DNA of 36,777 nt from an uncultured Roseburia sp. (GCA_930989305.1 CAKNLF010000012.1:1-36777), one strand, 5' to 3'; positions 15,512 to 23,466 are shown, counted from the first letter of the stretch. The notes: generated by a model not told the origin, from the sequence alone. Program-made: numbers and translations.

Positions 15512-16162
15512 TCAGTCCTCGCCAAACAGCTTGTTTTTATAGTAGGAATCCGCTGTGTAAAGAGCCGCCGCCGGATTATTTCCCAGAACTCTGTCTTTTG
15601 CCACAAGTGTAGTAGTCAGTCCCTCAGCGTATTTGTAAAAGAGACTGTCATGCCCCACACACAGACCCATAACAATATTCAGATCTGTTTTTTCTTCATT
15701 CAGGATCTTGGCCTGGAGAATAGGATTACAGATGTTGATCCCTACTTTTTCATATTCTTTCGGAAGTCCCGCGTCCACTTTTTTTACCGCTCCCGCTTTG
15801 CAGGCCACACCATAGACTTCAAATCCGTGATGTCTCAGGATCCTGGTCAGGATCCCGGTTTCCCGGATCAGTCCCGCGCAGGTGGCGATGCCGATCTTTT
15901 TGGCGCCGATGCGCTTGGCGAATTCAATGACTTCTTCCACCCGGGTCTTTTGGCAGTAAAAGTCGCATTCCACTCCTGCCGCCGCTTCCATGACTTTATG
16001 ATTCTCTTCTTCTCCGTACAGTTTTACTACTTCCTGTACAAAGTCCTTGTCTGTATGTTCAGTCAGGCAGAAATCCGGATAGGTTTCTCCCTGACCCGGC
16101 CCGTTGATACAGCGGGTTACGCCGCAGTCCGCGCAGCTTCTTCTAATCGTATCGTGTTTCAT
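15512..16162 (-). CDS. DUF1847 cysteine-rich putative metal-binding protein
   Basis: A 216-residue protein typical of DUF1847, a family of anaerobes of unknown function. The N-terminus has a cysteine cluster (CADCGVTRC, Cys10, 13 and 18, then Cys33), followed by CDFYCQKTRVEEVIEFAKRIGAKKIGIATCAGL and VMGLCVGHDSLF. Nine or more conserved-looking cysteines suggest binding of zinc or an iron-sulphur cluster. The start is the ATG at 16160-16162 with GAAGGTC upstream; the longer frame upstream has no good ribosome site. It precedes the Nudix gene by 5 bases and follows the strong terminator of the dehydrogenase operon, so transcription must start between 16163 and 16260. Confidence 0.88.
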   Translation of the reverse strand: MKHDTIRRSCADCGVTRCINGPGQGETYPDFCLTEHTDKDFVQEVVKLYGEEENHKVMEAAAGVECDFYCQKTRVEEVIEFAKRIGAKKIGIATCAGLIRETGILTRILRHHGFEVYGVACKAGAVKKVDAGLPKEYEKVGINICNPILQAKILNEEKTDLNIVMGLCVGHDSLFYKYAEGLTTTLVAKDRVLGNNPAAALYTADSYYKNKLFGED

Positions 16163-16259
16163 TTTCTGACCTTCTTTCTTCTTGAATTTTTTAACAGATT
16201 TAATATAACAGATTTTTTGTTTTTTTCCAGTATCTGCATCTATTTTCCTGTATCTTTCC

Positions 16260-16306
16260 AAAAACAAAACCGGCGCGAAAGAACGTTCCCGTTTCTTTCG
16301 CGCCGG
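16260..16306 (-). terminator. Terminator of the aldehyde/alcohol dehydrogenase operon
   Basis: CCGGCGCGAAAGAA (16270-16283) pairs perfectly with TTCTTTCGCGCCGG (16293-16306). On the minus strand the stem is followed by TTTTGTTTTT (16260-16269). It lies 55 bases after the alcohol dehydrogenase stop codon. Confidence 0.93.
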
Positions 16307-16360
16307 ACCGCTTAGGAGATGTACATGATAATGAAGTTAAACAATTTAATTTTCAACGGA

Positions 16361-17542
16361 TCAGAAGTCCACTTCTGTGCCGTAATATGTGCATGTGAAC
16401 AGTTTTTCCATTTCCGCCGGAGTAATTGCTCTCGGGTTGGATCCTGTACATGCGTCTGTGATCGCCAGTTCGGCAATATGCCCTACTTTTTCTTTGAATT
16501 CCTGTTCCTGGATACCGAATTCCTGCAATGTTTTCGGAATATTCAGGTGTACATTATAACTGTCAATTTTTGCGCAGAGGCTGTTGATCAGCGCTTTTTC
16601 CGACATTCCTTCCAATCCTACGAATCTGGCGATCTCCGCGTAGCGTTTTGCGGCTGTAGGATCTTTCGCGTTGTATTTAATTACATAGGGCAGATAGATG
16701 GCATTGGCGCATCCGTGAGGAATATGTCCTGTAGAAAAAGCGGCTCCGGTCTTATGGGCCATAGAGTGGACAATGCCAAGGAGCGCATTGGAAAAGGCCA
16801 TGCCTGCCAGACACTGGGCGTAATGCATCTGTCCTCTTGCTTCCATATTGCCCCGGAAAGATCCCGGCAAATAATCCAGTACCATTTCAATGGCTTTTAA
16901 TGCCAGCGCGTCGGTAAAGGGATCATGGACAGTGGAAACATAAGCCTCAATGGCATGTGTCAAAGCGTCCATTCCTGTGTAAGCCACCTGTTTCGGAGGA
17001 AGGCCTTCTACCAGCTGGGCGTCAACGAAAGCCACATCCGGCGTGATATTAAAGTCAGCCAGCGGATATTTTACGCCGGTCTTGTAATCTGTGATAACAG
17101 AAAACGCGGTTACTTCCGTAGCAGTTCCGGAAGTAGTAGAGATCGCCGCGAAACGGGCTTTCTGACGAAGTTCCGGGAAACTGAAAGGCGTGATCAGATC
17201 TTCAAAAGATGTATCCGGGTATTCATAAAAGACCCACATTGCTTTTGCCGCGTCAATGGGTGAGCCGCCGCCCAAGGCAACGATCCAGTCCGGTTCAAAC
17301 TCCCGCATTGCGGCCGCGCCTTTCATAACGGTATCTACAGACGGATCCGGCTCTACCCCTTCAAACAGCTGCACTTCCATGCCTCCTTCTTTCAGATAGT
17401 CTTCTACTTTCTGAAGAAAGCCCTGCCGTTTCATGGAACCTCCCCCTACAACTACAAATGCTTTTTTCCCTTTCAGGTTTTTCAGTTCCTCAATACATCC
17501 TTTTCCGTGATAAATGTCTCTTGGTAAAGTAAATCTTCCCAT
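16361..17542 (-). CDS. Iron-containing alcohol dehydrogenase
   Basis: A 393-residue group III (Fe-ADH) enzyme interconverting alcohols and aldehydes with NAD(P). Visible are the N-terminal IYHGKG, the nucleotide-binding VVVGGGSMKR and ALGGGSPIDAAKA, the STTSGTATEVT segment, and the iron-ligand region: Asp in PDVAFVDAQ, His in TGMDALTHAIEAY, and the histidines of VHSMAHKTGAAFSTGHIPHG. The start is the ATG at 17540-17542 with AAGGAGG upstream; a longer frame lacks a site. It lies 78 bases downstream of the aldehyde dehydrogenase gene and ends at a strong terminator. Together they could convert an alcohol to an acid or run in the reverse direction; the substrate is unknown. Confidence 0.95.
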   Translation of the reverse strand: MGRFTLPRDIYHGKGCIEELKNLKGKKAFVVVGGGSMKRQGFLQKVEDYLKEGGMEVQLFEGVEPDPSVDTVMKGAAAMREFEPDWIVALGGGSPIDAAKAMWVFYEYPDTSFEDLITPFSFPELRQKARFAAISTTSGTATEVTAFSVITDYKTGVKYPLADFNITPDVAFVDAQLVEGLPPKQVAYTGMDALTHAIEAYVSTVHDPFTDALALKAIEMVLDYLPGSFRGNMEARGQMHYAQCLAGMAFSNALLGIVHSMAHKTGAAFSTGHIPHGCANAIYLPYVIKYNAKDPTAAKRYAEIARFVGLEGMSEKALINSLCAKIDSYNVHLNIPKTLQEFGIQEQEFKEKVGHIAELAITDACTGSNPRAITPAEMEKLFTCTYYGTEVDF

Positions 17543-17620
17543 TGTTTTGTCCCTCCTTAGATTTTCTGTTCTATTTTCAATCGGTTTTGCCATTTTTTGT
17601 ATCCCGGCGGGAAATATTCC

Positions 17621-19105
17621 TTACTGTTTCGGATAAAAACCGCTGGGGGTCTCATTGAGATTGATCATAATGTTTTTCTGCTGGGTGTAATGATCCAGGA
17701 TCACTTTATGGGTCTCTCTGCCGATGCCGGATTTCTTGTAGCCGCCGAAAGGCGCTCCCGCCGGGATCTGGTTATATGTATTTACCCACATTCTTCCGGT
17801 TTCGATTCCGCGGGATACCCGGATAGCTCGGTTGATGTCTTTGGTCCATACCGCGCCTCCAAGGCCGTACTGAGAGTCGTTTGCCATTTCGATGACTTCC
17901 TCTTCAGTCTTGAATTTGATCACAACTGCCACCGGTCCGAAGATTTCTTCCTGAGCCACACGCATATCGTTTGTCACATTTGTGATCAGCGTAGGCTGCA
18001 TGAAGCATCCGTCTTTGCAGCTGCCTTCTGTATACCGGTCTCCTCCGCAGGCGATGACCGCTCCTTCTTCTTTCGCGATATTGATATAGGAAAGTATTTT
18101 TTCCACCTGTTTTTCGTTGATCTGAGAGCCCATCTGGGTATTCATATCCAGAGGATCTCCCACTTTGATCTTTTTGAAGGCGTCTACTGCCTGTTCGATA
18201 AATTTGTCATAAATGCTTTCCTGTACAAATACTCTGGATCCCGCGCAGCAGACCTGTCCCTGATTAAACAAGATGCCCAGCTGCAGTCCGTCCAGCGCCA
18301 TATCCCAGGGGCAGTCCTCGAAATAAATATTCGCGCTCTTTCCGCCCAGTTCCAGGGTAGAGGGGATCAGTTTATCTGCAGCGGCCTTTGCCACATCCAA
18401 ACCGATTTCTGTAGATCCGGTAAATGCCAGTTTCCGGAAGCCCGGATGCTCCAGCATATACTGCCCGGATCTGGATCCGCTTCCGGTGATCAGATTCAGC
18501 ACCCCTGCCGGGAGCAGGTCCTCGATCAGTTCCATAAATACCAGCATGCTCAGCGGCGTGGAGGATGAGGATTTAAATACAATACAGTTGCCTGCCGCAA
18601 GAGCCGGCGCCAGCTTCCATGCTCCCATCAGGAAGGGGAAGTTCCACGGTACAATCTGACCGACTACGCCGATAGGCTCCCGCAGGATCAGGCTCAGAAA
18701 ATTGCCGTCCAGCACGCTGGCGGAGCCTTCTTCCGTACGGATAGCTCCCGCGAAATACCGGAAGTGATCCGAGGAGTATGGCACATCAATGGCCATGGTC
18801 TCCCGGATGGGTTTTCCGTTGTCCATGGATTCTACGGTTGCCAGCAGCTCCTTATTTTCATCTATACGGTCCGCGATCTTTAATAATATATCTGCTCTCT
18901 TAGAAGGCTCCACCGCTTTCCACCCGGGATAAGCGGCCCAGGCTGCCCTGACTGCCTCATCCACATCTTCTTTGGTAGCCTGGGCGCAGTAAGCCAGATG
19001 TTTTCCTGTGGCCGGATTTGTCGTCTCAAAAATTCCCTTGTCTGAGGCTTCTTTCCACTGGCCGTTAATATATAAACCATACTTTTCTTTTAATGTAACA
19101 TTCAT
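17621..19105 (-). CDS. NAD-dependent aldehyde dehydrogenase
   Basis: About 494 residues, the full length of the ALDH superfamily (betaine-aldehyde / acetaldehyde dehydrogenase-like group), oxidising an aldehyde to its acid. Motifs: VPWNFPFLMGAWKLAPALAAGN with the oxyanion Asn, FTGSTEIG in the NAD site, LELGGKS with the general-base Glu, and GQVCCAGSR with the catalytic Cys at the first C after GQV. The C-terminal PAGAPFGGYKKSGIGRETH is standard. The ATG at 19103-19105 has AAAGGA 11 bases before it; an alternative TTG lies three codons upstream. It is the first gene of a two-gene operon, divergent from the PucR-type regulator, with a -10 box at 19234-19239 and a stem-loop in the leader. Confidence 0.95.
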   Translation of the reverse strand: MNVTLKEKYGLYINGQWKEASDKGIFETTNPATGKHLAYCAQATKEDVDEAVRAAWAAYPGWKAVEPSKRADILLKIADRIDENKELLATVESMDNGKPIRETMAIDVPYSSDHFRYFAGAIRTEEGSASVLDGNFLSLILREPIGVVGQIVPWNFPFLMGAWKLAPALAAGNCIVFKSSSSTPLSMLVFMELIEDLLPAGVLNLITGSGSRSGQYMLEHPGFRKLAFTGSTEIGLDVAKAAADKLIPSTLELGGKSANIYFEDCPWDMALDGLQLGILFNQGQVCCAGSRVFVQESIYDKFIEQAVDAFKKIKVGDPLDMNTQMGSQINEKQVEKILSYINIAKEEGAVIACGGDRYTEGSCKDGCFMQPTLITNVTNDMRVAQEEIFGPVAVVIKFKTEEEVIEMANDSQYGLGGAVWTKDINRAIRVSRGIETGRMWVNTYNQIPAGAPFGGYKKSGIGRETHKVILDHYTQQKNIMINLNETPSGFYPKQ

Positions 19106-19138
19106 TTCTGCCAACTTCCTTTCTTTCTTCGCTACGGA

Positions 19139-19175
19139 TATGAAAAGCGGGACTTAAGCTAAACCCGCTTTCATA
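19139..19175 (-). repeat. Stem-loop in the aldehyde dehydrogenase leader
   Basis: TATGAAAAGCGGG (19139-19151) and CCCGCTTTCATA (19164-19175) pair with a single bulged A around a 12-base loop that itself contains TTA/TAA. It lies about 30 bases before the ALDH start and after the expected transcription start. No T-run follows on the minus strand. Confidence 0.6.
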
Positions 19176-19233
19176 CAGACACGGAAATTTCGGAGGGATT
19201 TCTCGATTTCTGTATTTCTTATCCGTTGAGCAC

Positions 19234-19239
19234 ATTATA
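19234..19239 (-). promoter_or_regulatory. -10 box of the aldehyde dehydrogenase operon
   Basis: TATAAT on the minus strand. The 17-bp-spaced -35 position reads AGACTA, far from consensus, which points to dependence on an activator; the divergent PucR/CdaR-type regulator is the natural candidate. Confidence 0.45.
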
Positions 19240-19395
19240 GTGCTTTCTTCTGTGAATAGTCTTGTGTATTCAAACAAATTGTATGTATATTTTTGTTTAA
19301 ATTCACAACTTTATTCTTTTTTATTTCTTTTTCATTGTATTTTCACACAATTTCATAGTAAAATACTATTAAAAATTCAGAAAGGAGATTCTGCC

Positions 19396-20682
19396 ATGAA
19401 CGATTCTGTTAACAATCCATCGGAACGGCTGCTCCATGCCAGCTGGGATCTGATGCAGGCGGCCAGAAAGGGCGGCGTAGGCGCAATCATCGAGAAAGCG
19501 GGAGAGATCTTTGACTGTCCCGTTTTGTTTGTAGACGATTGTTTCCGTCTGATCGCCAGCTGCCCTGCAGGGCCTACGGAAGATGAAAAATGGAACCGCA
19601 TTCTTGCGGAAAGAAGCCTGGATCTGCATCTGATCTGGAACATCCTGGAGGAAAATGTCCAAAACGCGGAAAGTTTTTATAAACCTTTTTATTCCAATAC
19701 CGGGCTCTGCCGGGAACATCCTCTTATCATGGGGGAACTGCTTTTTGAAAAGACCGTATACTGACATATTCTGATCTGTCTGGGGGAGATTCCTCTTCAG
19801 GAAGATGATCTGGACCTTGTGTCCAGCCTGATCTACATCCTGGAACTGAATCTGAACAGGCGTGAAGAAAACATTGACCACTGGCACAAATCCATGTCCA
19901 CCAGGCTGCAGGATCTGCTGACTTTGGATACGCCGGAACATCTGATAGATCTGGCGGTGAACACGCTGGGCTCCAGTTTGAGTTCCCGTTTTGCCATACT
20001 GGTAACCCCTTTTGGCAGCCGGGCCTCTCAGCAGGCCTTCGCTCACCTGGCTGTTGTGCGCCTTCAGGAAAAGTTCCGCAATGTGGTATCCCTTATTTTT
20101 GACAACGGGATCGTCACTCTCTTCGGAGGCGTAAAATATTCCGCGGCAGCTCCGATCCTTCGTCCAGACAACAATTATCTGGCGGATCAGCTGTTTTCCT
20201 ATTTTGAGCAGTACAATATGAAAAGCGGACTGAGCAACAGTTTCCAGGATCTGCGCTACACCCGCCTTTATTATCATCAGGCTCTGTTTGCGGCTCAGCT
20301 TTCCACTTCTATGAACGCAAAAGGCAGAGCCATCTTTATGGATCAGATGCCTCTGCCTTTATTTTCCGCTCTGCTGAAAACAGAGCCTGGACGGGTATTT
20401 ATCCATCCTGTTATTTTTCAAATCCGCAGCTATGACAAAAAACACAGTACTGTATATGAGCATACTCTGCGGATCTATGAACTTTCCATGCGCAATAAGG
20501 ATGAAGCCGCTTCCAGGCTCAACATCCATAAAAACACCCTTCAGTATCGTCTGAACCGGATCATGGATCTGTTCGACCTTCCTTTGGATGATACGTGGAC
20601 TTCCCTGAACCTGCTTTGCACCTCTCTGATGCTCCAGATCGATGAAAGCCTGGGAGACCGCAACACTGCTCCCCATCGCTGA
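19396..20682 (+). pseudogene. PucR/CdaR-type regulator interrupted by an in-frame TGA
   Basis: The ATG at 19396 has AAAGGAG eight bases upstream. The frame runs 122 codons (FDCPVLFVDDCFRLIASCPAGP, a GAF/PAS-like sensory part), meets TGA at 19762-19764, and continues in the same frame as HILICLGEIPLQEDDLDLV to the stop at 20680-20682; full length would be 428 residues. The C-terminal half has the GGDEF-like middle of CdaR proteins and the terminal PucR helix-turn-helix EAASRLNIHKNTLQYRLNRI. There is no plausible ribosome site for a restart at the GTG 19819. Such regulators typically activate a divergent catabolic operon, here the ALDH/ADH genes. A single substitution, a sequencing error, or recoding are all possible; the first is most likely. 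Confidence 0.8.
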
Positions 20683-20688
20683 AATCTG

Positions 20689-21165
20689 TCAGAACCATCC
20701 GAGACATTTTCCGATCCAGTAGATCAACCCCAGCACCCAGCTGGTAAAAATCCCGTACAGAATCACCGGACCGGCTATGGTAAAGATCTGACACCCTACG
20801 CCGAATACCTGTCCTTCTTTTTTAAACTCAACGGCAGAGGCAGCCACTCCGTTGGCAAATCCTGTAATAGGCACCAACGCTCCCGCGCCGCCGAATTTTG
20901 CAATAGAGGGATAGATATTCAAGCCGGTGAGCACAACGCTTCCAAGGATCAGAAAAATACTGGTCCACCCGGCCGCCTCTTCTTTTCCCATCTGATTGGC
21001 GGCGCATATATTCATAATGATCTGCCCGATCACGCAGATGGCGCCTCCTGTGAGAAAAGCCCGGAACATGTTTCGTGGCAGGCTGAAAGAGGGCGTTACC
21101 TGTCTGACATACTCCCCGTACTTTTGCTGCCGCTTTTCTTTGTCGGTTTCATTTTCAATATTCAT
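20689..21165 (-). CDS. spoVAC: Stage V sporulation protein AC
   Basis: A 158-residue membrane protein of the spore inner-membrane dipicolinate channel; SpoVAC of Bacillus behaves as a mechanosensitive channel. Family marks are YVRQVTPSFSLPRNMFRAFLTGGAICVIGQ at the start, FGGAGALVPITGFANGVAASAVEFKKEGQVFGVG in the middle, and a last helix SWVLGLIYWIGKCLGWF. It has about four membrane helices after a charged cytosolic N-terminus (NETDKEKRQQKYGE). AAAGGAG precedes the ATG. It is the last gene of the run after spoVAA-spoVAB, and stands tail to tail with the broken PucR gene six bases away, without a visible terminator. spoVAD and spoVAE, which usually follow it, are about 12 kb away. Confidence 0.95.
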   Translation of the reverse strand: MNIENETDKEKRQQKYGEYVRQVTPSFSLPRNMFRAFLTGGAICVIGQIIMNICAANQMGKEEAAGWTSIFLILGSVVLTGLNIYPSIAKFGGAGALVPITGFANGVAASAVEFKKEGQVFGVGCQIFTIAGPVILYGIFTSWVLGLIYWIGKCLGWF

Positions 21166-21207
21166 CCTGATTTCTCCTTTATCATTCCGTTCCTGATCTG
21201 CTGTTTG

Positions 21208-21633
21208 CTATTTTTTATACAGACACAGGAAAAAATACAGCGCTCCCGCCAGTTTCCCCATGGCAAAACAGAACATCCCGGCATTCAGCCCGTATTTCAG
21301 CCCGCTTCTACGGAATATTACCGGCCACACCTGGAGCACCTCTGCAAGAGCCGCCGCCAGACATCCCACAAAAATCCCGGCGAAAATCCCGAAAACCGCC
21401 GGCAGCCATATGCCTATCGGAATAGGAATCCCAAAAAACACAGACAGGATATTTCCCGTTATGCCTCCGGCTATAATGGCGTTTTCATAAGCCATTACAT
21501 GGATTGCCGTACTGCTTTTTCCCGCCAGTCTGGGCACTACGCCCACACTGGTGATCAAAGCGAATGTCCCTGCGGAAGTGGCTCCGCCGCAGATCAGTCC
21601 CAGCGCCGCCAGGACAATTTCCTTAATCAACAT
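21208..21633 (-). CDS. spoVAB: Stage V sporulation protein AB
   Basis: A 141-residue polytopic membrane protein with about four helices. GLICGGATSAGTFALITSVGVVPRLAGKS at the start and ENAIIAGGITGNILSVF in the middle are characteristic of SpoVAB. It is needed with SpoVAA and SpoVAC for dipicolinate uptake into the forespore. The start codon lies 11 bases inside the end of spoVAA, with GAAGGGAAA as ribosome site, so translation is coupled. spoVAC follows after 42 bases. Confidence 0.92.
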   Translation of the reverse strand: MLIKEIVLAALGLICGGATSAGTFALITSVGVVPRLAGKSSTAIHVMAYENAIIAGGITGNILSVFFGIPIPIGIWLPAVFGIFAGIFVGCLAAALAEVLQVWPVIFRRSGLKYGLNAGMFCFAMGKLAGALYFFLCLYKK

Positions 21634-22261
21634 CTATCGATTTCCCTTCTCTGCTGCTGTCTTCCATATAGGTAGTATCCACATCCTGTTCGTATTTGCG
21701 CATGGACACCTGAACAGGCGTAGGGTCGTCGGTAATCTTTTTCCTGCCGATGTGGTTGTAAAAAACCAGTATGCCCAGGGGCAGTCCGATACAGTAACAG
21801 ATTTCCAGTATCGTAGGACCGGAAGCTTCCTGTCCTGTAACCTGCGTATAAAATTTATCAAATACCTCGGGAACAGATACGTCGTTGTTGAATGTCATGA
21901 TCATAAACGCAGCGCCGAAAAACAAAACCGCGCAGATCAGACAGGTCTTGATAAGCTGCCATGCTTTCGGTTCTTCCCTGGGCATATAGTGGATGATAAA
22001 GTCCGCTTCCCCAAGATTCACAATCTTCAGTCCCGGATATTTTTTATGGATCATCTGTATGATAATGAGCAGGCTGAAAGTCTGGACCTGACGTTTTTCT
22101 TTTCCCTGGAATCTTGGAAAACAGTACAGTTCCAGATGTTTCAGACTGTCTTTGATTCCCGGATCTTCGCATTCCATTTTTCCGATATCTCCCAGCGTCA
22201 CCCGGCGCCTGCTGACTACATTGTTTTGTCCGATTTTCAGATAAAGCGTTTCTTCTGGCAT
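21623..22261 (-). CDS. spoVAA: Stage V sporulation protein AA
   Basis: A 212-residue protein whose N-terminal half is soluble (LYLKIGQNNVVSRRRVTLGDIGKMECEDPGI, then LGEADFIIHYMP) and whose C-terminal half has two membrane helices (about 128-146 and 172-188), as in SpoVAA. It is part of the DPA channel complex of the spore inner membrane. AGGAGG lies seven bases before the ATG. It follows the 11-mer repeat protein gene by two bases and overlaps spoVAB, so the genes form one transcription unit from the forespore promoter at 22709-22737. Confidence 0.92.
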   Translation of the reverse strand: MPEETLYLKIGQNNVVSRRRVTLGDIGKMECEDPGIKDSLKHLELYCFPRFQGKEKRQVQTFSLLIIIQMIHKKYPGLKIVNLGEADFIIHYMPREEPKAWQLIKTCLICAVLFFGAAFMIMTFNNDVSVPEVFDKFYTQVTGQEASGPTILEICYCIGLPLGILVFYNHIGRKKITDDPTPVQVSMRKYEQDVDTTYMEDSSREGKSIDVD

Positions 22262-22263
22262 CC

Positions 22264-22680
22264 TTATGCCTCCTGATCTCCTGAGAAGCCCTGTTTTACT
22301 TCATTTCCCATATGGCGTACTGCCTGCTGCCACTCTCTTTTTGTCGAAGACGCCGCGTCCCTGATCTCCTCTTTGCTGTCCGCTGCCGCCTCCTGTACTG
22401 CTTTTTTAGCAGTCATCGCTGCGTCTTTTACATTTTCTCCGGTAGCAGCCGCCGCGTCTTTCATTTCAGAACCGGTTTTCACAAACGCCTGTTTCATATC
22501 TTCGCCGACCTGACGCCCGGCTTCTTTTAACTTTTCCCCTTTCTCCTGCATCTGTTTTACCAGCACCCCTTTTTCCCTGGAACTGTCCTCTCTGACACAG
22601 ACTCTGTAATATAAAATGCCTCCGATAACAGCAGCCGCCGCTGCCAGCAGCAGGCAGATACGATATGTTTTATGCCTCAT
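22264..22680 (-). CDS. Membrane-anchored 11-residue-repeat (LEA-like) protein in the spoVA operon
   Basis: A 138-residue protein I cannot assign to a named spore gene. Residues 1-7 are basic, 8-25 form one membrane helix, and 45-132 consist of eight uninterrupted 11-residue units. The units start at residues 45, 56, 67, 78, 89, 100, 111 and 122; examples are RQVGEDMKQAF, VKTGSEMKDAA, AATGENVKDAA and ADSKEEIRDAA. The pattern, alanine- and lysine/glutamate-rich with hydrophobic residues at fixed places, resembles group 3 LEA and YtxH-type proteins, which form amphipathic helices under drying. The ATG at 22678-22680 has AAAGGAAGG upstream. It stands between sigF and spoVAA and two bases before spoVAA, behind a sigma-F/G promoter, so expression in the forespore is expected. 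Confidence 0.85.
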   Translation of the reverse strand: MRHKTYRICLLLAAAAAVIGGILYYRVCVREDSSREKGVLVKQMQEKGEKLKEAGRQVGEDMKQAFVKTGSEMKDAAAATGENVKDAAMTAKKAVQEAAADSKEEIRDAASSTKREWQQAVRHMGNEVKQGFSGDQEA

Positions 22681-22708
22681 ATCCAAACCCTTCCTTTTCT
22701 TTTTTCTT

Positions 22709-22737
22709 TAGTATGAGACAAAAAAATTATTTTATGC
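22709..22737 (-). promoter_or_regulatory. Sigma-G/sigma-F promoter of the repeat protein-spoVAA-AB-AC unit
   Basis: On the minus strand GCATA (22733-22737) fits the -35 GHATR and, after 17 bases, CATACTA (22709-22715) is a full match to CATWHTA. The -35 overlaps the sigF stop codon. This gives the downstream unit its own forespore promoter, as for Bacillus spoVA. Confidence 0.8.
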
Positions 22738-23466
22738 ATGATCTTCCGCGGCGCTGCGCATACGGCTCAGAAGTTTTTTTTCCATTCTGGAAACCTGCAC
22801 CTGAGTCATATTCAGCTCTCTGGCCACATCCGTCTGAGTCCGGTCCTGGAAATACCGCATGTAGATCAGCTGCCGCTCTTTGGCGTTCAAAGTTCCCAGC
22901 AGCTGTTCCAGCAGTATCCGGTTATGGACTTTTTCATTTTCATCTCCTGTCCCCGGGATCTGATCTTCCAGACAGATTTCTTTGCCGTCCGGCGCGCTGA
23001 CCGGTTTGTTCAGGGAATCGATTCGGGTATTGGCTTCCATTGCCATCAGTATTTCCTCGGTGTCAAGCCCTGTTTCCCCCGCGATTTCCCGGATTGTCAC
23101 ATCCCGGCCCCATTTTTCCTGAAGTTTCTGCACAGCCAGAGATATTTTCCAGCTGTTTTCTTTCAGAGTACGGCTTACTTTGATCATGCCGTCGTCCCGG
23201 AGGAAACGTTTGATCTCTCCGGTGATCACAGGCACCGCGTAAGTAGAAAATTTCACATCAAATCCCGTATCAAATCTGTCTATGGCTTTCATCAGGCCGA
23301 TACTCCCGATCTGAAACAGATCTTCCGCTTCGTATCCTCTGTTGGCGAACCGGTGTACAATGCTCCAGACCAGGCCCAGATTTTCTTTTACAAGCGTATC
23401 CCGCGCCTCCTTATCCCCCTGTCGTGACTGTTGGATCAACTGATCTGTCCGGGTCATTCCTTTCAC
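22732..23466 (-). CDS. sigF: Sporulation sigma factor F
   Basis: A protein of about 244 residues, the early forespore sigma factor. It shows region 2 (NLGLVWSIVHRFANRGYEAEDLFQIGSIGLMKAIDRFD, then FSTYAVPVITGEIKRFLRDDG), region 3 (AVQKLQEKWGRDVTIREIAGETGLD) and region 4 (LNAKERQLIYMRYFQDRTQTDVARELNMTQVQVSRMEKKLL). Its position directly after spoIIAA-spoIIAB settles sigma-F over the similar sigma-G. The start is probably the GTG at 23464-23466 overlapping the spoIIAB stop (GTGA); an ATG three codons later is the alternative. It is held inactive by SpoIIAB until SpoIIAA is dephosphorylated. Confidence 0.97.
   Translation of the reverse strand: MKGMTRTDQLIQQSRQGDKEARDTLVKENLGLVWSIVHRFANRGYEAEDLFQIGSIGLMKAIDRFDTGFDVKFSTYAVPVITGEIKRFLRDDGMIKVSRTLKENSWKISLAVQKLQEKWGRDVTIREIAGETGLDTEEILMAMEANTRIDSLNKPVSAPDGKEICLEDQIPGTGDENEKVHNRILLEQLLGTLNAKERQLIYMRYFQDRTQTDVARELNMTQVQVSRMEKKLLSRMRSAAEDHA

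Noticed and set aside
17597-18568. Plus-strand reading frame of 323 codons opposite the aldehyde dehydrogenase gene
   Set aside because: Antisense shadow of a clearly recognised gene; Cys/His/Phe-rich composition and no ribosome site.
19762-19803. TGA in the PucR-type gene as a selenocysteine codon with a downstream SECIS hairpin
   Set aside because: A small hairpin TTCCT-CTTC-AGGAA lies 25 bases after the TGA, but its loop lacks the G expected early in bacterial SECIS loops, the stem is only five pairs, and this regulator family is not known to use selenocysteine.
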